Below are positions 50,119 through 56,947 of a stretch of 56,947 nucleotides of DNA, piece by piece. A model generated the notes under the pieces. That model had not been told where the DNA came from. It was given only the letters and a program-made list of their open reading frames with translations, and ran no database searches. The stretch spans positions 1 to 56,947 of the forward strand of contig NZ_JZDQ02000039.1 of the NCBI RefSeq assembly GCF_000960475.2, written 5' to 3'. The translations under genes were made by a program, and so were the position numbers. Source of the DNA: Nocardioides luteus (GTDB lineage Bacteria > Actinomycetota > Actinomycetes > Propionibacteriales > Nocardioidaceae). Each line of letters opens with the position of its first letter. Within the stretch, counting starts at the first letter, position 1.

Positions 50119-51369
50119 GTGCCCACGATGACCGACAGCCCGACCAGCGCCCGTCGGCGTACGCTGTCCGCGCTCATCCACAGCAGCGGCTTCCTCGCCG
50201 TCTGCATCATGGTCACCAACGTCGCGACCTACGGCTTCCAGATCATCGCCGCCCGGATCCTCGGCCCCGGACAGTACGGCGGCGTCGCCTCGATGATGTC
50301 GCTGCTCCTCGTGGTCGGTGTGGTCCAGCTCGGCATGCAGGCGACGGCCTCACGCCGGGTGACCGACACGCCCGGCGAGGAGCGTGCCATCGAGCGGACC
50401 GTGCTGCGGGCGACCTACCGGGCGGCCATCGTCGTCGGCGTGGTCATGCTCGCCGCCTCGCCGCTGGTCTGGCGCGGGCTGCGGCTGGATTCCATCTATC
50501 CCGCGCTGCTGGTCGCGGTGTGTGCCGTGCCGCTCACGATCATGGGCGGCCAGGCCGGGGTGCTGCAGGGCGAGCGCCGCTGGCTCGGCCTGGCGATGGT
50601 GTATCTGGCCCTCGGCATCCCCCGGGTCCTGGTCGCCACCGCCGCGATGTGGGTCCGCCCCACCGAGGGCGCCGCGATGGCCGGGGTCGCGCTGGCCCAG
50701 TTCGCGCCGGCGGTCGTCGGATGGTGGGTGCTGCGGCGGCGTACGTCCTCCGCGGAGGAGCCGGGGCCCATCAAGCCCGTCGTGGTCGAGATGCTCCACG
50801 GCTCGTTCGCGCTGCTGGCCTTCTTCGCGCTCTCCAACGTCGACATCCTGATCGCCCGCAACGTGCTCTCGGACCATGTCTCCGGCCTGTACGCAGGTGG
50901 CCTGATCCTCACCAAGGCGGTGCTGTTCCTGCCGCAGTTCGTGGTGATCATCGCCTTCCCGTCGATGTCGGCCGAGGCCAGCCGCCGCTCCGCCCTGCTC
51001 AAGTCGCTGGCCCTCGTCGCCGGGCTCGGCGTGTGCGCGATCGCCGGCTCCTGGCTGCTGTCCTGGCTCGCGATGATCTTCATCGGTGGCCCCGACTACG
51101 CCGAGATCGAGGGCCTGCTCTGGGTCTTCGCGATCCTCGGCACGGTGCTGTCCGTGCTACAGCTGCTCGTCTACTCGGTCCTGGCCCGGCGCAGCCGGCT
51201 CTCGGCGTACCTTCTCTGGATCGCCGTCGCCGCCGTCATCGCCCTCGGTGCGATCCAGACCAGCGCCGACGGTCTCGTCTGGGCGGTCCTCAGCGTCGAC
51301 GCCACCCTCGTCGCCGTCCTTCTCTCCGTCACCTTCTGGCGCCTCGCCCAGCCCTCTCACCGCAGCTGA
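50119..51369 (+). CDS. Polysaccharide/lipid-linked sugar flippase (Wzx/MVF-like)
   Basis: 416 residues, about 12 TM helices. SSGFLAVCIMVTNVATYGFQ and AARILGPGQYGGVASMMSLL are typical for the N-terminal part of MOP-superfamily polysaccharide flippases. Later ALSNVDILIARNVLSDHVSG and YAGGLILTKAVLFLPQFVVI mark the conserved TM7-8 region. It should move a lipid-linked glycan across the membrane, matching the glycan genes upstream. It is convergent with polA across the third 21-bp repeat array. Confidence 0.9.
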   Translation: MPTMTDSPTSARRRTLSALIHSSGFLAVCIMVTNVATYGFQIIAARILGPGQYGGVASMMSLLLVVGVVQLGMQATASRRVTDTPGEERAIERTVLRATYRAAIVVGVVMLAASPLVWRGLRLDSIYPALLVAVCAVPLTIMGGQAGVLQGERRWLGLAMVYLALGIPRVLVATAAMWVRPTEGAAMAGVALAQFAPAVVGWWVLRRRTSSAEEPGPIKPVVVEMLHGSFALLAFFALSNVDILIARNVLSDHVSGLYAGGLILTKAVLFLPQFVVIIAFPSMSAEASRRSALLKSLALVAGLGVCAIAGSWLLSWLAMIFIGGPDYAEIEGLLWVFAILGTVLSVLQLLVYSVLARRSRLSAYLLWIAVAAVIALGAIQTSADGLVWAVLSVDATLVAVLLSVTFWRLAQPSHRS

Positions 51370-51378
51370 CCCCACCCG

Positions 51379-51521
51379 CCGAGGCGTCACCTACGTCAGC
51401 CGAGGCGTCAGCCGCGTCGGCCGAGACGGCGGTGCGTACGACGCGCGTGACCACTCGGCCGTCGCGAGTGACTTCTCGGCCGACGCCGGTGACGTTTCGG
51501 CCGACGCGGGTGACTTCTCGG
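51379..51521. repeat. 21-bp repeat family, site C: seven units, head-to-head
   Basis: Two forward units (51379-51399, 51400-51420) and one degenerate forward unit (51421-51441) face four inverted units (51438-51458, 51459-51479, 51480-51500, 51501-51521). The units abut exactly, except that the degenerate unit and the first inverted unit share four bases. The last ends one base before the polA stop codon. The two halves are complementary and could fold into a long cruciform or RNA hairpin between convergent genes. Confidence 0.88.
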
Positions 51522-54209
51522 CTAGTGGGCGGCTTCGTGCCAGGAGCGGCCGGTGCCGACGGAGACGTCGAGGGGGACGTTGAGGTCGGCGGCGGAGCCC
51601 ATCTGCTCGCGTACGAGGGCCTCGAGCGCCTCCCGCTCCCCCGGGGCGACCTCGAAGACGAGCTCGTCGTGGACCTGGAGGAGCATCCGGGAGGAGAGGC
51701 CGGCCTCGTCGATGGCGGCCTGGACCCGCAGCATGGCGACCTTGATCAGGTCGGCGGCGGAACCCTGGATCGGGGCGTTGAGGGCCATCCGCTCGGCGGT
51801 CTCGCGTCGCTGACGGTTGTCCGAGAGCAGGTCGGGCAGGTAGCGGCGTCGGCCCATGATGGTCTCGGTGTAACCCGTGCGCCGGGCCTCCTCGACCAGG
51901 CTGCGCAGGTAGTCGCGGATGCCGCCGAAGGTCTCGAAGTACTCCTCCATCAGCCCCCTTGCCTCCGAAGGCTCGATGCCGAGCTGCTGGGAGAGCCCGA
52001 AGGCGGACAGGCCGTAGGCGAGGCCGTAGTTCATCGCCTTGATCTTGGCCCGCTGCTCGACCGAGACCGCGTCGGGGTCGACGCCGAAGACCCGCGCGGC
52101 GGTGATCGAGTGGAAGTCGCGCCCGGAGCGGAACGCCTCGATGAGCAGCTCGTCCTCGGACAGGTGAGCCATGATCCGCATCTCGATCTGCGAGTAGTCG
52201 GCCGTCATCAGGGACTCGAAGCCCTTGCCCACGACGAAGCCTTTGCGGATCCCGCGGCCCTCCTCGGTGCGTACGGGGATGTTCTGCAGGTTGGGCTCGG
52301 TCGAGGAGAGCCGCCCGGTCGCCGCGATCGTCTGGTTGAAGGTGGTGTGGATCCGGCCATCGTCCTGCACGGTCTTCAGCAGGCCCTCGATGGTGACCCG
52401 CAGCCGGGTGACGTCGCGGTGGCGCAGCAGGGCGAGCAGGAACGGGTGCTCGGTCTTCACGTAGAGCTGCTGGAGCGCGTCGGCGTCGGTGGTCCAGCCG
52501 GTCTTCGTACGCTTCGTCTTCGGCATGTCGAGCTCGTCGAAGAGCACCACCTGCAGCTGCTTGGGCGAGCCGAGGTTGATCTCCTTGCCGATCACGCCGT
52601 AGGCCTCGTCCGCCGCCTGCTTCATCTGGCCGGCGAAGTGTCGCTCCAAGGCGTCGAGATGCTCGGTGTCGACCGCGATGCCGGTCTTCTCCATCCGCGC
52701 CAGCAGGTGCAGCAGCGGGAGCTCCACCTCGGAGAGCAGCCGGTGTCCACCGGCGGCCTCGACGGCCGAGTCGAGCTCGGCGGCCAGGTCGAGCACGGCC
52801 CGGGCGTAGAGCATCGTGGTCGTGGCGACGCCGTCGCCACCGACCTCGTCGTCGCCGAAGAGCGACTCCTGGCCGCCGTCGTCCTCCTGCTTGAGCTCAC
52901 GCTTGAGGTAGCGCAGGGTCAGGTCGGCGAGGTCGTAGGAGCGCTGGTCGGGCGCCACGATGTAGGCGGAGAGCGCCGTGTCGGTCACCAGCCCGCGCAG
53001 CGTCCAGCCGTGGGCGTCGATCGCCAGCTCGGGCCCCTTGGCGTCGTGCATGATCTTGGGCTTCGAGGCATCCGCGAGCCAGCCTGCCAACGCCGCCTCG
53101 TCCTCGGGGGTGAGCCCCTCCACCCCGACGTACGCAGCCCGCTCCTGGGTCGCGAAGCCGAACCCGTCCACGCGGCCGGTGCCGGAACCCCAGGCTCCGC
53201 GCACGTGCACCCCGACCGGCGTGGTGCCGAGCTCCTCCAGGAATGCCGACACGGCCCCCGGCGCCAGCGTCTCGCCCGCGAGCGCGAAGCCGCTGTCGTC
53301 GACGGGGACGTCGTCCTCCGGTGCGAGCACGTCGGTGAGCCGGGTGCGGATCTCACCACGGAACTCGAGCTCGTCGAGGAGCTCCAGCGTGGCCGCGCGG
53401 TCCCACTCGACCCGCCCGAGGTCGGCCGGGCCGACCTCCAGGGAGAGGTCTCGCACCAGGGCGTTGAGCCGCCGGTTGCGCATCACGTCACCGAGGTGGG
53501 CGCGCAGGTTGTCACCGGCCTTGCCCTTGATCTGGTCGGCGTGGGTGATCACGTTGTCGAGGCCGTCGTAGGTGTTGATCCACTTCGCGGCCGTCTTCGG
53601 CCCGACCCCCGGGATGCCGGGCAGGTTGTCGGAGTCCTCCCCGACCAGCGCGGCCAGCTCGGGATAACGGTGCGGCGGCACCCCGTACTTCGCCTCGACG
53701 GCCGCCGGAGTCATCCGGGCCAGGTCGGAGACGCCACGCATCGGATAGAGCACGGTCGAGGACTCCGTGACCAGCTGCAGCGAGTCGCGGTCGCCGGTCA
53801 GGATCAGCACCTCCATCCCCGCCTCGAGGCCCTGGGTCACCAGGGTCGCGATGATGTCGTCGGCCTCGTAGCCCTCGAGGGACAGATGGCGGATGTGCAG
53901 CACGTCGAGCAGCCGCTGGATCAGCGGCAGCTGGGACTTGAACTCGTCGGGCGTCTTGTTGCGCTTGGCCTTGTATTCGGAGTATTCCTCCAGCCGGAAC
54001 GTCTGCCGCGACAGGTCGAAGGCGACCGCGACGTGGGTCGGGGTCTCGTCGCGCAGCACGTTGACCAGCATCGAGGTGAAGCCGTAGACGGCATTGGTGT
54101 TCTGCCCCGTGACGGTCGAGAAGTTCTCCACCGGCAGGGCGAAGAAGGCCCGGTAGGCCAGCGAGTGCCCATCGAGAAGGAGCAGTCGGTCACGCGTCAC
54201 ATCAGCCAC
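51522..54209 (-). CDS. polA: DNA polymerase I
   Basis: 895 residues from GTG 54209. The N-terminal 5' nuclease (about 1-300) has LLLDGHSLAYRAFFAL and EGYEADDIIATL. The middle (about 310-500) is a degenerate 3'-5' exonuclease: the proofreading carboxylates are missing, as in other actinobacterial Pol I. The polymerase domain has motif A TADYSQIEMRIMAHL near 669, motif B RAKIKAMNYGLAYGLSAFGL and motif C LQVHDELVFEV near 845. It fills gaps and removes RNA primers. It has a leaderless promoter, and its stop codon abuts a 21-bp repeat array. Confidence 0.96.
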   Translation of the reverse strand: MADVTRDRLLLLDGHSLAYRAFFALPVENFSTVTGQNTNAVYGFTSMLVNVLRDETPTHVAVAFDLSRQTFRLEEYSEYKAKRNKTPDEFKSQLPLIQRLLDVLHIRHLSLEGYEADDIIATLVTQGLEAGMEVLILTGDRDSLQLVTESSTVLYPMRGVSDLARMTPAAVEAKYGVPPHRYPELAALVGEDSDNLPGIPGVGPKTAAKWINTYDGLDNVITHADQIKGKAGDNLRAHLGDVMRNRRLNALVRDLSLEVGPADLGRVEWDRAATLELLDELEFRGEIRTRLTDVLAPEDDVPVDDSGFALAGETLAPGAVSAFLEELGTTPVGVHVRGAWGSGTGRVDGFGFATQERAAYVGVEGLTPEDEAALAGWLADASKPKIMHDAKGPELAIDAHGWTLRGLVTDTALSAYIVAPDQRSYDLADLTLRYLKRELKQEDDGGQESLFGDDEVGGDGVATTTMLYARAVLDLAAELDSAVEAAGGHRLLSEVELPLLHLLARMEKTGIAVDTEHLDALERHFAGQMKQAADEAYGVIGKEINLGSPKQLQVVLFDELDMPKTKRTKTGWTTDADALQQLYVKTEHPFLLALLRHRDVTRLRVTIEGLLKTVQDDGRIHTTFNQTIAATGRLSSTEPNLQNIPVRTEEGRGIRKGFVVGKGFESLMTADYSQIEMRIMAHLSEDELLIEAFRSGRDFHSITAARVFGVDPDAVSVEQRAKIKAMNYGLAYGLSAFGLSQQLGIEPSEARGLMEEYFETFGGIRDYLRSLVEEARRTGYTETIMGRRRYLPDLLSDNRQRRETAERMALNAPIQGSAADLIKVAMLRVQAAIDEAGLSSRMLLQVHDELVFEVAPGEREALEALVREQMGSAADLNVPLDVSVGTGRSWHEAAH

Positions 54210-54215
54210 GGGTCG

Positions 54216-54221
54216 ACTCTA
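54216..54221 (-). promoter_or_regulatory. -10 box for leaderless polA mRNA
   Basis: TAGAGT on the minus strand, six bases before GTG 54209; no ribosome site is present. Confidence 0.5.
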
Positions 54222-54270
54222 TCCACGACCACCGACAACAGGTTCAACCGGCGCGTGCGACCATGCATTT

Positions 54271-54720
54271 ATGACCGATGCATCTACCGCCGACCAGACA
54301 GCAGGCGAGGTCTTCTTCGCCTCACTCCCCCACGGCATGGGAGGCCTCAACGACAAGATGGGCGTCAAGATCCTGGAGATCTCGGCCGAGAAGGTCGTCG
54401 GCACCATGCCGGTGGAGGGCAACACGCAGCCCTACGGCCTGCTCCACGGCGGCGCGTCCGTCGCGCTCGCCGAGACGCTCGGCTCGACCGGGTCCGGGAT
54501 GCACGCCGCGACCATGGGCAAGCTCGCGGTCGGCGTCGACATCAACGCCACCCACCACCGTTCGGCGACCTCCGGCATCGTCACCGGCACCGCGACCGCG
54601 ATCCACCTGGGCCGCACCTCGGCGGCCTACGAGGTCGTGATCACCGACGAGCGAGGCAAGCGGGTCTGCACCTCGCGGATCACCTGCTCGCTGATCGACC
54701 CGGAGCGGGTCTCGAAGTAG
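54271..54720 (+). CDS. Hotdog-fold acyl-CoA thioesterase (PaaI/YdiI-like)
   Basis: 149 residues. The hotdog helix block GNTQPYGLLHGGASVALAET contains the conserved HGG with a Glu seven residues later, the catalytic arrangement of the PaaI/MenI group. VGVDINATHHRSATSGIVTG is the conserved strand pair. It hydrolyses acyl- or aryl-CoA thioesters in the cytoplasm. A DHNA-CoA thioesterase role in menaquinone synthesis is possible, since family members do this, but no men genes are near. It is divergent from polA and followed by a strong terminator. Confidence 0.9.
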   Translation: MTDASTADQTAGEVFFASLPHGMGGLNDKMGVKILEISAEKVVGTMPVEGNTQPYGLLHGGASVALAETLGSTGSGMHAATMGKLAVGVDINATHHRSATSGIVTGTATAIHLGRTSAAYEVVITDERGKRVCTSRITCSLIDPERVSK

Positions 54721-54731
54721 GGATGTACGGC

Positions 54732-54766
54732 ACAAGGGCCCCGGAGCGTCGCTCCGGGGCCCTTGT
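54732..54766. terminator. Bidirectional terminator
   Basis: A 16-bp perfect stem (ACAAGGGCCCCGGAGC / GCTCCGGGGCCCTTGT) with a three-base loop between convergent genes. Confidence 0.9.
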
Positions 54767-54775
54767 CGCTGTGGA

Positions 54776-56044
54776 TCAGACTTCCCCAGCGATGTACTTG
54801 ACGGGGGCGTAGGTCGCCTTGTCGTTGTACTGGTAGATACCGATGGACGCGGCCGTCGGGCTACCGGTCTCGCCGAGCTCGATCGGACCGGACTTGCCGT
54901 CGTAGTCGATGTCCTTGCCGTCCTCGATGAGCTTCACGCAGTCGGCGTAGGTGGTGCACTTCTCACCACCGGTGGTGATGTCGACGATCTCCTTGGCGAT
55001 GGCCTCACCGTTGTCGTTGTCGGCCTGGACGGCCGCCAGCGCGGAGACGATGGTGGCGTCGTAGGACTCACCCGCGTAGGAGTAGTCGGCCAGCTTCGGG
55101 TTGACCTTCAGCAGCTGCTGCTTGAAGTCACCGGCGGTCTCGGCGCCCGGGAGCGTGCCCTTGACACCCTTGAGCTCACCCTTGGTGAAGTCCTTGGAGT
55201 AGTCGGACAGGTTGCCGTCGACGAAGTAGGTCGGCAGCTTCGAGGGACCGACACCCGCGGCGATGAGCTGCGGGATGAGCTTCTTGGTCTCCTCGAACGC
55301 GATCACGACGACCGCGTCCGCACCGGAGCCGGCGACCTCGTTGATCTGGGCGTCGAACGAGGTGGCGTCCTCGGAGTAGAACGCCGTGGTGGCGACCTTG
55401 GAGCCGGCACCCTCGAGGTTGGCCTTGACCTCCTCGGCCAGCGTCTCGCCGTACGCGTCCTGGCGGGCCAGGATCGCGACGTTGGTGCGCTTGTCCTCGA
55501 GCAGCAGGTTGGCCATGACGGCGCCCTGCAAGATGTCGGACGGAGCCGTGCGGAAGTAGAGGTCCGGCTTGGCGAAGTCGCCCTCGTCGAACTCGGTCGA
55601 GGTGTTCGCCGGGGAGAACATCACGGTGCCGGACGACATGATCTTGTCGATCACGGTCATCGACACGCCCGAGGAGGCGGTGCCGATGATGACGTCGGAC
55701 TTGGCGTCGATGAGCTTGTCGGCCTCGGTCGGGGCGATCGCGGAGGTGGTGTCACCGGAGTCCGCGACGACGGACTTGACGTCCTTGCCGAGCACGCCGC
55801 CGGCAGCGTTGATGTCCTGGATCGCCAGGTCCGAACCGGCGAACTCGGGCGGGCCGAGGAACGCGAGGCTGCCGGTCTGCGGGAGGAGCTGCCCGATGGT
55901 GAGAGTGCCGTCGCCCTTGGCGGCAGGCTTCTTCTCCGGCTCCTCGGAAGCGGTCTCGCCGCCACAGGCGGCGAGGGTGAAGCTGAGCGCCAAGGCGCCG
56001 ACGCCTGCGGTCAGCTTCATCCAGGTAGAGGATGATGAGTTCAC
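54776..56044 (-). CDS. Branched-chain amino acid ABC transporter substrate-binding lipoprotein (LivJ/K-like)
   Basis: 422 residues from GTG 56044, with AGAGGG about nine bases upstream; an ATG at 56083 would add 13 residues before the signal peptide. The lipobox LSFTLAACGG places the lipidated Cys near residue 27. TIGQLLPQTGSLAFLGPPEF and DINAAGGVLGKDVK open a type I periplasmic-binding fold. It should capture a branched-chain or related amino acid outside the membrane. The permease and ATPase genes (livHMGF) are not in the window and may lie elsewhere. Confidence 0.93.
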   Translation of the reverse strand: MNSSSSTWMKLTAGVGALALSFTLAACGGETASEEPEKKPAAKGDGTLTIGQLLPQTGSLAFLGPPEFAGSDLAIQDINAAGGVLGKDVKSVVADSGDTTSAIAPTEADKLIDAKSDVIIGTASSGVSMTVIDKIMSSGTVMFSPANTSTEFDEGDFAKPDLYFRTAPSDILQGAVMANLLLEDKRTNVAILARQDAYGETLAEEVKANLEGAGSKVATTAFYSEDATSFDAQINEVAGSGADAVVVIAFEETKKLIPQLIAAGVGPSKLPTYFVDGNLSDYSKDFTKGELKGVKGTLPGAETAGDFKQQLLKVNPKLADYSYAGESYDATIVSALAAVQADNDNGEAIAKEIVDITTGGEKCTTYADCVKLIEDGKDIDYDGKSGPIELGETGSPTAASIGIYQYNDKATYAPVKYIAGEV

Positions 56045-56330
56045 TGCTTTAGTCCCTCTTTCGTATGGGCTGGCCCGGCTCACGTCGGACCTTGCGGAGT
56101 CACATTAGAGACGCTCGGAGGGCGAATCACCCGAGGGACCTGTCTTTTCACCAATCCGTTACATCTCCCCCGTGGCATCATTGCCTCGGTTGCCGCCATG
56201 ATCGGCTCCGTATCATCGGGGCCGAGGTGACCCATGATCACTCGGGGAACCCGATTCCCGCCAGGAACAGGCTCGATCGTGGAGGAATTGTGATGATCTG
56301 TACGCACGGCACCCATGGAGGTCGGGTTCG

Positions 56331-56924
56331 ATGACCAGGGTGCCGGTGACGATGCGAGAGGCTCGAGCCGATGACGCGCTCTTCCTTCTCGGCATCTGGC
56401 AGGACTCGCTGCGGATGGCGGACGCCCAGGATCAGCTGAGCGACCTCGAGACGATCATCCGTGACGCCGACGCCTCCCCGGACCAGCGCCTGCTGGTCGC
56501 CGAGTGCGGCAGCGAGCCCGTCGGGGCGGTCTACCTGCGTGCGACGACCTTCGGCCCGCTCAACCTGGAGCCGACGGTGCAGATCTTCGCGCCCCACGTC
56601 GTGCCCAGCTTCCGCCGCCGTGGCGTGGGACGGATGCTGATGGAGTCGGCCGTCTCCTTCGCCGAGGAGCGCGGGATCAGGACGGTCGCGGCCGCGGCCG
56701 CCGCCGGTGGCCGCGACGGCAACCGGTTCCTCGCCCGGATCGGCCTCGGCGCCCAGGCGGTCATGCGCGTGGCCCCGACCGCTGTCGTACGCTCCCGGCT
56801 CAACGTCCTCGGCCGGGCCCTGCCCCACCACTCCCGCCTGCCGCGGAACCCGAAGCAGTCCAGCGCCGTCGGCGAGCTGCTCGCCGCCCGGCGCTCCCAG
56901 CGACGCTCGCACACCGTCGCCTGA
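56331..56924 (+). CDS. GNAT family N-acetyltransferase
   Basis: 197 residues; GGAGG lies about ten bases before the ATG at 56331. The acetyl-CoA-binding motif VVPSFRRRGVGRMLMESAVS (about 90-110) contains the R-x-x-G-x-G/A signature. The N-terminus REARADDALFLLGIWQDSLR is typical of GNAT helix 1. The C-terminal 50 residues are Arg-rich and unlike most GNAT proteins. The acceptor is unknown. It is divergent from the binding-protein gene across 286 bases in which I see no other gene. Confidence 0.85.
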   Translation: MTRVPVTMREARADDALFLLGIWQDSLRMADAQDQLSDLETIIRDADASPDQRLLVAECGSEPVGAVYLRATTFGPLNLEPTVQIFAPHVVPSFRRRGVGRMLMESAVSFAEERGIRTVAAAAAAGGRDGNRFLARIGLGAQAVMRVAPTAVVRSRLNVLGRALPHHSRLPRNPKQSSAVGELLAARRSQRRSHTVA

Positions 56925-56947
56925 GCCCAGCGCGCAACGACCAGGGG

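Noticed and set aside
48405..54812. A plus-strand open frame of about 2135 codons
   Set aside because: It runs antisense to the Rv0226c-like gene and polA and out of frame with the flippase gene, with Arg/Gly/Asp/Leu-rich low-complexity translation. Such frames are usual opposite high-GC genes; the real genes have clear family motifs.

Overview
The window is high-GC DNA from an actinobacterium. Signs of this are the principal sigma factor with a long Ala/Lys/acidic N-terminus, the DUF7455/parE/sigA neighbourhood, a tuf3-type second EF-Tu, a DUF3367 (AftD-like) arabinosyltransferase, DUF2613, DUF3068 and DUF4192 genes, many GTG starts and many leaderless promoters (TAnnnT six or seven bases before the start codon). 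Gene content and repeats suggest Nocardioidaceae (Nocardioides-like); that placement is inference. It is chromosomal. I saw no IS element, prophage, CRISPR array, tRNA or rRNA.

Layout. 1-3 kb: stress-type genes (ChaB/Rho-N-like protein, membrane microprotein, short sigma factor without region 3, LuxR-type regulator with degenerate receiver, hemerythrin). 3-12 kb: M3 metallopeptidase, beta-carbonic anhydrase, MacB/FtsX-type ABC transporter whose ATPase gene is flanked by stable-hairpin repeats, YdeP-like molybdoenzyme. 12-16 kb: divergent EF-Tu behind a leader with a short leaderless upstream ORF and competing hairpins; thioesterase; NAD-epimerase controlled by the divergently encoded ECF41 sigma factor. 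16-24 kb: parE, DUF7455, DUF456, a secreted amidase, the principal sigma factor, an HhH-GPD protein. 24-37 kb: DUF4192, two DinB polymerases (one of the ribonucleotide-tolerant DinB2 type), oligopeptidase B, group 2 sigma factor, GH3 hexosaminidase, coaE, a GlxA-type regulator with divergent microprotein, rpsA.

36.7-51.4 kb is a cell-envelope glycan locus: DUF3068, two large GT-C-like membrane proteins, acyltransferase 3, AftD-like transferase, methyltransferase, GT4 glycosyltransferase, DUF2613 and a flippase. Its content matches the Mycobacterium tuberculosis Rv0224c-Rv0228/Rv0236c region, although Nocardioidaceae are not known for mycolates or arabinogalactan. 51.5-57 kb: polA, a hotdog thioesterase, a branched-chain amino acid binding lipoprotein and a GNAT acetyltransferase.

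The most interesting signals are: (i) the tuf3 leader, which looks like a translation-coupled attenuator; (ii) a 21-bp repeat family (CCGAGACGTCAC-N3-CGTCGG type) in three intergenic sites as tandem or head-to-head units; (iii) 51-bp repeats carrying GNA-triloop hairpins inside the ABC transporter operon; (iv) two overlapping long palindromes at 19.5 kb; (v) a perfect ECF41 promoter in front of the epimerase gene.
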